In this document: one piece after another, positions 1 to 10,350 of the stretch
Layout of the letters: every line of letters begins with the position of its first letter
Position numbering within the stretch: position 1 is the first letter of the stretch
From: Struthio camelus
Taxonomy: Eukaryota; Chordata; Aves; Struthioniformes; Struthionidae
NCBI RefSeq assembly: GCF_040807025.1
Contig: NC_090981.1
Coordinates: 42,883,817-42,947,816 of the forward strand
Length of the DNA: 64,000 nucleotides
Direction of reading: 5' to 3'
The notes under the pieces: model-generated
What the model saw: the letters and a program-made list of their open reading frames with translations, nothing else
Told to the model about the DNA's origin: nothing
Database searches by the model: none
Program-made: the position numbers and the translations under genes

Positions 1-529
1 AGGTACCACTTCATAAGGATCCTTTCGGCTCCCAACTGTGCGCACCTCACGTCTGTTTTGGCTTGTGAATCTTTCTTTAGGGTGTCCCGTACTTTTAGAG
101 CAGTAAATTTACCGAACCCATGGAATACAAGTAAGATGAATGTTGGCTCTTTTACAGAACACAGATCTATATACTAGGGAGCTTTTCTGAATGGGTGTGA
201 TCTTTCAAACACAAACAATGCAGTTATTCACTGGCCTTATAGCCCACAGTGGCAACCACATACAAGCGATTTCAATTACAGAAAGAAAATTTACCCTTCT
301 AGCTCCACAACAGATTTCAGATTTGGCAAATTCCTCTCTCTTAGCGCAGAATAATTCTTTGTTTTGTAATTCTATCTTCTATGCCTGTCCAAGTGCTTAC
401 TCCTTCAGTTTTTCTGTCACCAGCTACCACCAAGGAGGAACAGGTGCCTAAGGCTGGCCTGCAGTTGGTACGTGCCGGCTTTCCTACACCTCACCGAGGG
501 CGTGCCCAGGGTCTGGCTGCCCTTTCGGC
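1..529. other. Upstream flank of F2R, no gene seen
   Basis: AT-rich sequence that rises into the CpG island after about position 470. I see no splice-bounded exon or recognisable protein here. Short open frames starting near 190 and 380 run into the GC-rich island and have no family resemblance. Distal F2R promoter elements could lie here, but none stands out. Confidence 0.5.
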
Positions 530-1110
530 AACACTGCGGCTGTTTGCTCCCTCAGCGCAGCGGCCTCCCTCCGCCGGCCAGCCCGGCCGCCCCTCGCCTG
601 CCGGGCGGCAGGAAGGAGCCCCCCCCTCTCCCCTCGGCGCGGCGGCCGGGAGGGCGGCCCTTCCCCACCCCCGTGCCGCCCTCCCGGCGGTTTATAGCCG
701 CATCTCTTCTCGCCCTCCCTCGCTTGGCCCCTGCGCTCGCGGGCCGGACGGAGAGCGCGCTGCGCTGCGCGGCGGCCATGGGGCTGCAGGCGCCGCCTGC
801 GCTGCTCTGCGCCCTGGGGCTCCTCTGCTGCCCGCTCCCGCCGCCCGCCGCGGCGGCCCGCGCCGGTGAGTCGCCTCCTCCGCCCCGCGCGGGGGAGCTG
901 CTCGGGGGCCGGGGCGCGGCGGCCTCCCGCGCTTCGGCGGGGCGTGGCTGGGGTGGGGGGGAGCTGCTGGTAACGGTCCTCCGCGGCCGTTAGTAACGGC
1001 TGCCGCGCGCGGGCGGGGTGGCGCCGCGGCGGTACGTGCCCCTACGCGGGCTGCGCTGTGAGCGGGAGCGGGCGAGCGGGCAGGGCGGCCGGCCGGCCGT
1101 GGGCGGGCTG
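530..1110 (+). promoter_or_regulatory. F2R: CpG island and core promoter of F2R
   Basis: A GC-rich, CpG-dense block of about 580 bp surrounds exon 1 of F2R. Inside it, TTTATAG at about 691-697 sits 81-87 bases before the start codon and would place a transcription start near 720, giving a 5' UTR of roughly 55-60 bases without an upstream ATG. Several CCGCCC/GGGCGG-type sites flank it. The TATA-like motif is seen directly; that it is used is inference, because CpG-island promoters often work without one. G-runs at about 903-965, just after the splice donor, could fold as G-quadruplexes in DNA or nascent RNA. Confidence 0.7.
778..865 (+). CDS. F2R: F2R exon 1: signal peptide of proteinase-activated receptor 1 (thrombin receptor)
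   Basis: This short exon codes for the first 29 residues plus the first base of codon 30. The ATG lies in a strong context (GCCATGG) and is followed by a hydrophobic leucine/cysteine-rich core and an alanine-rich end, a typical signal peptide. The exon stops at CGCCG|GTGAGT, a consensus donor, in phase 1. Joining this to the acceptor at 8831 restores an alanine codon and continues into a clear PAR1 receptor. Human F2R has the same plan: exon 1 encodes little more than the signal peptide. The start is chosen because it is the only ATG in this frame between the island edge and the donor, and the resulting protein has the family length. Exon identity is very secure from the pairing with exon 2; the exact transcription start is not visible. 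Confidence 0.9.
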
Positions 1111-4100
1111 TGCCTCGGGGTTTTGCCTTGGCAGCGCTCCGCGGAGCCTCGCGGTCCAGACGGGCCGTTTCCTTTGACAGAGAAAAAAAACAAACGAAAT
1201 GTATTCGTACATGGCATCGCTGACCTGTGCGGAGCCGGGGCCGTGGTGTTGTGCTTTGAAGTTTTAATTAGGGTTTTTGATCACGTTTTCTTTGGCATTT
1301 TACAGTGCTGCTCTAGATTTCTTCTCTCTTTTATAACTTTAGACTGGTGTCCCTTAAATTTTCAAGGACAGAACAGAGGTATAGCAATAAACATAATAAA
1401 ACGTAATGCCGAAAAACATAAGCTAAACGTAAAAGGCTAAACAACAAGGCTAAAACATAATGTTAGCCTTGAAAGAGCTATATCGGACAGATACTGTTTG
1501 ATAAGAGAACTTTTTTGAAGAAGGGTAGCGTCCTAGATCTGAAAGGCGGCCATTTTGGCAAGGCTTGTGACCCAGGGGCACAGGTAGGGTTACGAAAGAT
1601 AGGAGAGGTTTAGAGTTCTCCCAGGGCTGAAGAGCTGACCAGGCCATGGCAAATGATGATGGAAAGAAATGACCAGGCTGTAGAGGTGTCTTAGTGGATT
1701 TCCTCAAAAAAATGGCACTGCCTTTTGTTAACAGCTCCAGGAGTTAGAGTGCCTGCTGAGTTTGTAGGTAGCACAAAGTAGGGGCAGATATGCCGACCCA
1801 GACTAGATCAGACTAGCTGCCCCAACCGACTCTGGTGACCTACATCTCAGTTGAATTAACGGAACGTGACAACATGAGCGCTACAACTAGTGAGCCCCTG
1901 GGTCCGTCTAGCTCAGAACTTGTCTGAGCACAGCCGATGCTGAGGGGAGGATGTGTATGCGGTGCTCACTAAATAACCCCGCAGCTTCTGGTAAAGGTGC
2001 AACAGCACAAACAGCAAAATTATGCATTTAGATGATTTCTGTTAAACACTGGAGACCACAAGGAGAAAGAGTTGAGTCCAGATTAGCAGTTTTTGTTGTG
2101 ATATGGCTATAAAAAACCAAAATCCAAAAGAAAAACTAGCAAGTAATCTCAGAGCTGCATTTGTTTGGATCCCATAGTGATCCTGTACAAACAGCTGCTA
2201 AGAATTCATACCTTAGCCCCTTGAGATACCTGCTGGGAAGGTGAAATTCAAACTGTTAAGTAGAGAGCATGTCTGCCAAGTGAGGGGAAATTTCAGCTTG
2301 TGGCACGTTTAATCTACTAAAATGAAGGTGGAGAGGTGACATAGCTAGTCTTTGTAATTATGCCAGGAGGGGAATATCAGAGAGGGAAAATTATTTAGGC
2401 TAAAAAACATCTCGGCACAAGGACAAATGGGTGCCCTTAAAAAAAAAAAAAGAAAAGAAAAAAAGAAAGGGGTAATTACAAACCATACAGGTTAATAATA
2501 GAGCCAGATTGTTCCTTTGAATGCAATTCTTCCATTTTATGGAAACATTCACGCTTGTTTTCCTGCCTTTTGCTGTTATAGTCTTCATTAAAGAGCACCC
2601 TCCCCAATTATACTGTTTATTTGATGCTTCCTTAGGAAGTGACGATCAAAATAGTTGATGTATGACATCACCGCCACTAAGAAAAGAGAAAGTCAAAGCG
2701 ATTAATTTCAAGAGCAGTAGAAGTAATGAAACCTGACCATCTAAACATGCGTTCTGTTCTCCCTACACCCACTCCCGCTGGAATGTCATTTTCCCAGGGT
2801 CCCAAATAACTCCTCCTTTCCACTGCTATGTATTTAATTCCCCCTGACATGCACTGCTGTATCCCCAGGCCTGCACTTCACTCTCACAGCCCCTGCAACC
2901 ACTCCCCCACTTTTTCCTAGACCCTTCACTGTCCTTAGTTCTCAGTTTAGTGATCTCTACTGGACCTGCTGGGGGGCAAAATGCAGCGGCTGAGTTGGCA
3001 CTAGATGCTTGCTGATCGCCTCACCAGATCCTGCGTCTTCAAGGCTAGGCAGGCCTGCTAAGGACTGAACTTGCCCAGACTTTTCTGTGGTGGGGCGCTG
3101 GCAGCTGGGTAAATAGAGGAAGAGATTGCTTGAATCGGGCAACTGTGGTCAAAAACTATTGAGAAGAGGAAAGGAAGGAGAGCAAAAAGGGCCAGGCACC
3201 TGGCTGCAAGAAAATGATTCTTTAGGAAAACATGCAAAATTGTTAATACATCACTCAGGCAGCACAAGTAGTTTAAAGGAAGGAATGGGCTAAAGAAACT
3301 TTTTTTAAAAAAAGAAAATATGATGTTTGTTGTTACAAAAGCAAGTAATTGTCATCTAGCCTACAGGACTGGGTCTCACCTTGTTTGTAAATGTGTCTGG
3401 CTTCCACTTCTCACTGTGAGTAACTAATTTATGGGCCACTTAGTAGTTTAGATTCTAGATGTTCATCAGCGCAGGATTATGCAAAGGGGAGATAAAAGGA
3501 ATGGCCTTTTCATTTAAGCCAATGGTATGAATGCAGCTGTCATCAGTAATGCTCATAAATCAGTATTAATAATTGTCCAGTGGCACTTAAGAAAGGATAC
3601 ATGTAATTGGCTTGAGCCAGAGCCTAATGTTTGTTTTTTCCACCTCACAAAAATATCCCCTGGCACATGAACATGGCTGTTTTTTAAGTGCTAGCCAAAT
3701 TTATGGGTCTACAGAAATATTTCAGAATTTTCTTCTGGCCCTCAGGAAATGCGGAGTGCAGTTTAAGATTGGCTGGAGCTGTTATATGTGCATGCCATTG
3801 TCAAAAGATGAAAGCCTAAGCTTTTGTGCCTACCCTGGCCACACGTTTCCACCCTTTCCTTTGTGCCAATACTAGTTTTTGTGTGACCGGGTGCCAACTG
3901 GAACTTGTCCTTTATTTTTTGCTGTCAGCTTTTTCTTTCACAGAACAGTACACACAGTAGCCTCTTACATATGGAAGTAGATGTAAAATGAATGCAAAAC
4001 AGCTCTGCATAAAAAAGCAGTGCCTTTCAGGATGAGCATAATGTGCATATGTTGATCAGGAGACCAACAAAATTTAGCATGTGATGGAAAAGAGCACTGT

Positions 4101-7100
4101 ATAGATTGTTCAAATCAAAAAATCTCAAGGTTAATGACATCTCTACATCACTTCTCTAAATCCTTGTTGGAGAATCAGGGCAAAGCCTCCAGGCAATAAA
4201 AGAGAACTTTAGGCTTGCTGAATATCGTACTGATTCTATTGAACTTTTGACTTTTCAAGTTCTTAATAGGAGCAAAGGAAAGACTGTGTGTAGTCGAGTG
4301 TCCTGCCTGCACACCATCGTAATAAAACCTGAATGTTTTATCCTGTTCTTTCTTAGTTGTTAGTAAACTGTACCTATTTATATTTTACAAGCACTTTGAT
4401 ACAGCTATTAATGCTGTCATATCAGCAGTGAGAATTCTATTATTCTAATAATTGATGAGGTCTCTTCCAAAGGCACTGAATGTCAACCTAGTGAAAATAG
4501 GATGACTGTTTGAGTATTTATGATTATTACGCTGTTAAAACTTTGCATTTGTTCGCTTAACAGCTTGGTATTATTAAAAATTGCTTAAACTGTAGTCAAA
4601 TATATTTTAGAGACAAATAATATCTACAGCTTTCAAACAACAAGAAAGGTATTTCTGACACAAGATTCTGGTATAGCTGTAGCTATTAAAGAGTAGTTTT
4701 CAAATCATTTCTTCTCTGTAGACCTACTGTGTCTTTCTTAGTTCTGTTGTAATATCTCAGTTTATAGCAGAAGCCTGTTTCCTGTTGCTAATCTTTATAT
4801 GTTTATTGTCAAGGTCCATTAAGATCTTTTGAAATAATTAAACATCATTTCATGCTCTTCCCATCTGTATATAAAGCTCAGATTACTGGCTCTGTCAAAA
4901 TAAACACTGACACAAAAGGAATTCAGAACCTCAGGGTAGTAACTAAGTGCATTATTGTTTTGTGTAATAATATACAGATGCTGTGCATTTGAAAGAAATG
5001 ATGTTGACAAGCTAAAAAAAGAAATTTGGCTGTGCTCCTTATATTAAAATTAAATTGAATTTCATTATGAAAGTCTTTAAATTTCTGCTGCTTCTGTTAC
5101 GATGTGGCAAACAAATGGCAAATTTGAGGTTCCTTATCTTTCAGCTTAGTGTTGGTGGTAGCTAGTTAGCTTTAATAGATGAATTCCCTTTTTTCTGTAG
5201 ACTTGACTCCCAGGTAGTACGTTGCATGTCATCTAAGCTCAAGATAGAGACATGGTCCGTCACAGTACACAGTATGGAGGTGGTGTTAACAGCGTCCAGG
5301 CTGAGGTCAGTTCTGAACTTAGAACATCTTCGCTTATACAAAGAGTAGGTTATGGCTTTCCCTGAACTAAAGTATTATTTCTGAGGATTTTAATTATATT
5401 AAAATTACTTATGAATTTTTTTGTCCCGAGTTAGTGTAATAGGATTCTGCTTTTTTAAATGTTTGATAGTGGAATAACACAGAGTTTAAAAACTTCCATA
5501 TAAAACACATCTTGTAAATACGCTTGCTTTAAGAGGTCAGGATATAATTAAAATTATTAGCAGTGTTGTAAGTAACTATTATTATAAACGATAGTTATGA
5601 CAAAGGTCGATTGTTTGATAAAAGCTGACTCAACCAATCATCATTTTTCTCCTATGGTATATTTTCGTGTTGTTCTAATGAATCACTGTGGGGGCGGGGT
5701 CATATTACGGTCAAGAATTTTCATGGGAAGTGACTTAGTCCCAAATCGTTAAGGTTCTGCAGTTCTTGCCAGTTTGCACGCTAGTGCTCAGCAAGTGAGA
5801 CACACCAGAACTTCTCTTGTGGCTTCCCTGCAGCAGCGCTAGGTAAGGTGAGGCAGGAGCACAAGCGAAGCCCTTCAAAGTTCAGGGATACTGGGCTAAT
5901 GCAAGAAGCAGCTCGTTTTCCCTGGCATGCAGAGCTATCCTGGTAACGCGGTCCCCTTCTCCAAACCCAGGTCTGTCCTCTCTGTCATCGAGTCTACTCA
6001 GAACTGTGTTCCGCCAGATTGTGCCTTCCTTGCATAAAACCATGTCACCTCTTCCTTTGGTTCTCCACATTGTTCTTTGCTGTTGGAGGAATTGAGAAGG
6101 ATGTGCCAAGCTTCAGGGACTGGGATCATCATTGTCGACTGTTTCAGAAATGTTCTATTCCAGATATGGGAATGGAGGAAATGCGTGTTCAGAGCCTTCA
6201 AAGTCTTGAATTCATAAAGCAAGTGGGTACCACAGATACAGTACAGGGGTACTACCCAGGCGTTTTCCCCTGATGTCTCTCTGCCTTACTATGGAGACTT
6301 GCCGCCAAGCATGATAAATTAGCTTCCTCTTCATGCAAATATAATTATGATCCTCCCAACAGACACCAATGCCGATGGTGTCAATTGTGACAGGTTTCAA
6401 TTTCAGTAATCATTAAGTATTGTAAATCACCTAAGTATTCAGTGTTAGCCACAGAGTAATGCTTGGATGATGGCTAAAGCTAGAGGTGTTAAATATAATT
6501 TATGCTGCATCTGAACTGCTGAACTAACAGCTGACTCCTGAAGCTATCCAACTGTTCAGACTAAACTTTTAAAATAAAGAGTAAGGTTCTGTAGTTTTGC
6601 CTCTTGTTAATGTTTTCTTTTAAAATGCAGGGTAGGACCTTTTACAACTTGGCTTAGTGCCCTTCTCTGCAAACACTGCATACTGAATCCCACATACTTC
6701 TGTGCCATTTTGGTTTCAGTAGTCTACACTAAATAGTTCAGTCTGTACAAGCTCCCAGACTCGAGTTCTCATCCAGTGTCCTTTTTGTGGCCTGTAAAGG
6801 TCACAATCTAGCCATGTTGCACACTAAACCATTGTTTCAAACACACTCCTTCTGTTGTTCCCCTAGAATGCTGCCGTGACACATCATGATACCTATAGTA
6901 CAGCAGCTTTTAAAACTAAAAATCCTAAAATATGTATGTCACTTCTCTGATCTCATTCATCAGCCAAGACTGAATTTTACCAAAATTCACACTGGATAAG
7001 GCCCCTCTCCCACAACCTGATCATACAAGGTGATAGCTGGGTGCTTAAAGCTGCAGCCGCTCTGTCTCTGCCACAAGAATCCTTAAGTTACTTTAGTTAC

Positions 7101-7404
7101 CAGTTATTCTCATCTGTCTAACAAACAGGTTTGAATTACTGTAGAGCAAACAATTGCTAACTTGAAATAGCCTCATTAGGCAGGTGGATCGTGGTGAAGT
7201 ACTTTCAGCTAAATGATATAAGCTAACACACCTTAATTTTTATTTTAATAGTGTAGGAGTCAGAAAAGGATCAGTTATGCGACTACACAGATGAACAATT
7301 ACTTAAATAGAGGTCACTTCTGCCTGCCTATAGCATATGTGAATGATCCTGCACCTAAGTAGATAAGTCAAATCTGAAAACTGATGGTCTTCCAGAGTAA
7401 GTAT
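866..7404 (+). other. F2R: F2R intron 1, 5' part
   Basis: The intron runs from the GTGAGT donor at 866 to the TTTTTCAG acceptor ending at 8830 (7,965 bp in all). This 5' part begins in the CpG island and then becomes AT-rich unique sequence. I see no further coding exon in it. An A-rich tract lies at about 2440-2470. A cluster of transcription-factor-like motifs at about 5617-5740 is listed separately. Confidence 0.75.
5611..5745. promoter_or_regulatory. Candidate intronic enhancer in F2R (motif cluster)
   Basis: Within about 130 bases of otherwise AT-rich intron, several motifs sit close together: GATAA at 5617-5621, GCTGACTCA (AP-1/NF-E2-like) at 5624-5632, CCAAT at 5634-5638, GGGGCGGGG (Sp1/KLF-like) at 5691-5699, and GGAAGTGAC with an overlapping TGACTTAG further on at about 5729-5740. 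The motifs are read directly. A regulatory role is inference, since such short motifs occur by chance; the tight GATA, NF-E2-like and CCAAT spacing is what drew attention. Confidence 0.3.
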
Positions 7405-8030
7405 CCACAGATTCACAGAATGGTTGAGGCTGGAAGGGACCTCTGGAGATCATCTAGGCCAACCCCCCTGCTCAAGCAGGGTCCTCTAGAGCATATTTCC
7501 CAGGATCGCGTCCAGGTGGGTTTTGGATATCTCCAGCGAAGGAGACTCCACAATCTCTCTGGGCAACCTGGTCCAGTGCTCTGTCACCCTCCCAGGAAAG
7601 AAGTTTTTTCTCAGGTTTAGATGGAACTTCCTGTGGTTCAGTTTCTGCCCGTTGCCTCTTGTCCTGCACACCACGGAGAAGAGTCTGGCCCCATCCTCTC
7701 GACACCCTCCCTTCAGATAGTTGTACATGTTGATGAGATCGCCTCTCAGCCTTCTCTTCTCCAGGCTGAACAGGCCCAGCTCTTGCAGTCTTTCTTCATA
7801 GGAGAGGTGCTCCAGCCCTCTAATCATCTTGGTAGCCCTCCGCTGGACTCTCTCCAGGAGTGCCATGTCTCTGGGGAGCCCAGAACTGGACCCAGCACTC
7901 CAGGTGAGGCCTCCCCAGGGCTGAGGAGAGGGGCAGGATCACCTCCCTCGACCTGCTGGCAACACTTCCTAATGCACCCCAGGATACCATTGGCCTTCTT
8001 GGCCGCAAGTGCATATTGCTGGCTCATACA
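7405..8030 (-). mobile_element. CR1 LINE, 5'-truncated, antisense in F2R intron 1
   Basis: Read on the - strand, this is the 3' end of a chicken-repeat-1 (CR1) retrotransposon. It runs from the last part of ORF2 through the stop codon and the conserved tail containing CCTGCTTGAGCAGGGGGGTT, and ends at about 7405 in the octamer-like units ATTCTGTG/AATCTGTG, the typical CR1 terminus. An open frame (about 7866 to 7486) preserves 126 codons of the ORF2 C-terminus, with recognisable CR1 motifs such as [19 protein letters not shown] and [14 protein letters not shown]. The copy is truncated at its 5' end near 8030, as most CR1 copies are, so it cannot move by itself. Good preservation means it is younger than the other CR1 pieces in the window, and its sequence is avian in style. 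It is transcribed antisense within F2R pre-mRNA. Confidence 0.92.
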
Positions 8031-8830
8031 AAATCCATACAAATTGCTTTGCTGAAATAGCGTCTAAAGTAGCTCTTCAGATTTTTTTTTGTTCATTTTA
8101 CATAAGCAAGCCCATATGCACACTGACAACACTCTGTAACACAAAATTGCTGACTTTTTACAGCTACATTCAAAAGGCACCCATGCTTCTCTGGACGCTT
8201 TCTTCTTTGCCACGGTCACTACCCCTTGCTGCAGGACACCCTCGCAGCCAGGGAATGCTAGTGGCAGGTTTCAGAAGTGCCCCGAGGGTTCTCCTAGATG
8301 CACGGATGTATTATATAAAGTAGAACTGGGAAAAAATACTTAAGTGAAATGTGTGGCCCCGTTTGATGCAAGTAAAAGTCTGATTCATGTCAACAATGAA
8401 AAACTGTATGAAAACTGCTGCGGCATGTCTTGATGCTGCAGTAGGATTGGGCAGGATGTTTCCAGAGCATCCAGGATGTTTTCTGGCCAAGAAAGCTGAA
8501 GGTGGCAAACTTATTGCTGTATTTGTATTAAGGTAGGTTATAGAGAACGTAGAAAAGATTGGGCTGCTAAGCATAGAGTTTAGTCCTGCCATAAAGAGTT
8601 TACAAGCGAAGACATAGCAGATGAGGGATATCTTATCCAAACTTGTAACAGGGAGCAAAGACAAAAAGAGATGAACAAACACGTGGGCAGTCGGTGCTCT
8701 GATTAAGGAACTGACCTTATTGCTTTTTTTTGCTAATGCCAGCTTAGCTTTCCTTTTTTGCAGGATGTTTTGCCTTCCCCTTTGTATGTAAATATTTGCT
8801 TATTAATCTTTATATTTTCTTATTTTTCAG
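8031..8830 (+). other. F2R: F2R intron 1, 3' end with polypyrimidine tract and acceptor
   Basis: Unique AT-rich sequence leading to a long pyrimidine-rich stretch (about 8775-8828) and the acceptor TTTTTCAG at 8823-8830. The tract happens to read open in frame with exon 2 as hydrophobic residues, but it is intron. Confidence 0.85.
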
Positions 8831-10035
8831 CCATGGTGTATAACAGCAGCCGCATAAGGGGCAGAACTTTCTTAATGCCTGACCTGAATAACCGTGATGA
8901 CCCTATACCTATTGAAGACATTGACAATGGTACTGAAAACGTCACAGAAGGTGGATCAGGATCCGTCAGTCAAATGAATTCATCTCTAAATGCGCAACGA
9001 CCAATGTCAGCAGAAACGGAAAGATACCTCACTAGTCCATGGCTGACGCGTTTTGTTCCTTCAGTTTACATGTTAGTGGTTATGCTGAGTCTCCCTCTGA
9101 ACGTTACAGCAATACTTGTGTTTTTGAAAAAAATGAAAATCGAAAAGCCAGCTGTAATATACATGCTGAATTTGGCCATTGCCGATGTACTGTTCGTAAG
9201 CGTGCTTCCTTTTAAGATTGCGTATCATTTTTCTGGAAACAACTGGGTATTTGGACCTGAAATGTGCCGTTTCGTCACTGCTGCCTTCTACTGTAACATG
9301 TACTGTTCAATAATGCTTATGACGAGCATAAGCTTTGATCGCTTCTTAGCAGTGGTGTATCCCATCCACTCTCTTTCATGGCGTACGTTAACACGTGCCT
9401 CAGTGACTTGTATCATCATATGGCTTGTGGCAATAGCTGGGGTTATACCTTTTCTCGTCAGAGAGCAAGCTATGGAAATACCCAAGTTAAATATAACGAC
9501 CTGTCATGATGTACTAAAAGAATCTGAACTTCACAACTATTACCTCCATTTCTTCTCCATCTTCTCTTCTATTTTCTTTGTAGGGCCATTTATAATATCT
9601 ACCGTCTGTTACCTGTGTATCATTCGATGTCTTAGTTCTTCTAGTATTGTGGCAAAAGAAAATAAGAAGAAACGTGCCTTGCTCTTGTGTGTAGCTGTTT
9701 TTTCTGTTTTTGTTATTTGTTTTGGACCAACAAATGTCCTCCTATTAATTCATTATATACATTTTTCTTATGACAACAGTTTAGAGTATCTCTACTTTGC
9801 CTATCTACTCTGTGTTTGTATCAGCAGCGTTAGTTGTTGCATTGATCCCTTTATTTACTACTATGCTTCTTCTCAATATCAGAGGCAACTTTTCGCTATC
9901 TTCAGTTGTAAAGAGACTTTTGATCCTAACAGTAGTAGCGGCAGTGGCCAGTCAATGTCAACCACTAGTAGAAGGGATACTTGCTCCAGTAATGTGAATA
10001 ACAGTGTCTACAGGAAATTGCTAGCAATGCATTGA
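8831..10035 (+). CDS. F2R: F2R exon 2: proteinase-activated receptor 1, cleavable exodomain and seven membrane segments
   Basis: A class A G-protein-coupled receptor of the plasma membrane, activated by thrombin. With exon 1 the protein is 430 residues (human PAR1: 425). The extracellular tail has the likely thrombin site R41/T42, the same number as in human. It exposes the tethered ligand TFLMPD and is followed by an acidic hydrophobic stretch (PIPIEDID, residues 54-61) placed like the hirudin-like thrombin exosite site. N-glycosylation sites include N34, N62, N66 and N250. Membrane segments span about 102-128, 137-162, 174-196, 216-238, 266-292, 311-336 and 347-374. Family marks are DRF at 199-201, the C175-C254 disulfide pair, ECL2 motif LNITTCHDVL (249-258) and DPFIYYY at 368-374. 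The C-terminal tail is Ser/Thr-rich with CKE at 389-391 and ends near NSVYRKLL, as in mammals. Stop TGA at 10033-10035. Known signalling is through Gq, G12/13 and Gi in endothelium and thrombocyte-lineage cells. Identification is secure against PAR2/PAR3/PAR4 by residue numbering and ECL2. Confidence 0.97.
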
Positions 10036-10102
10036 GAAAATATCTCTTACACTTGCTTAATTTTTAGACAATTTCAGGGGAAAAAAAAGTATTATATCTA
10101 AT

Positions 10103-10319
10103 ATATGCAAAGCCTTTGATCAAGTTGTTGTGTAATACATAGTTCTGTGGATTCGTTATAGTAATGCGCAATTCAACACTGTATGCGTGTATAGTGTATG
10201 TATGTATATAAGTTATGCAAAGCCTTAGATCAAGTTGTTGTATAATACATAGTTCTGCGGATTCGTTCTAGTAATGCACAATTCAACACTATGCGTGTAT
10301 AGTGTATGTATATAAGTTA
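10103..10319 (+). repeat. Two-copy tandem duplication (~110 bp) in F2R 3' UTR
   Basis: Copy 1 is about 10103-10213 and copy 2 about 10214-10319. Both begin TATGCAAAGCCTT(T/A)GATCAAG and run through TAATACATAGTTCTG(T/C)GGATTCGTT and GTGTATAGTGTATGTAT. They differ by a few substitutions and small indels in the TATG/TGTA part, so the duplication is fairly recent but not new. It sits shortly before the proximal AATAAA and duplicates AU-rich, TGTA-containing sequence (Pumilio- or CFIm-like motifs). Confidence 0.9.
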
Positions 10320-10344
10320 ATTTAGAACAGAAAAATAATTTTTT

Positions 10345-10350
10345 AATAAA
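10345..10350 (+). terminator. F2R: Proximal poly(A) signal of F2R
   Basis: Canonical AATAAA about 310 bases after the stop codon, with TG/T-rich sequence (GAGTGTTTTTC) about 10 bases downstream as expected for a cleavage element. Use is inferred. Confidence 0.5.

Noticed and set aside
8758-8830. Frame open upstream of F2R exon 2 giving a hydrophobic N-terminus
   Set aside because: It starts at a non-ATG codon and consists of the intron polypyrimidine tract ending in TTTTTCAG. Splicing from 865 to 8831 restores the family-like protein.
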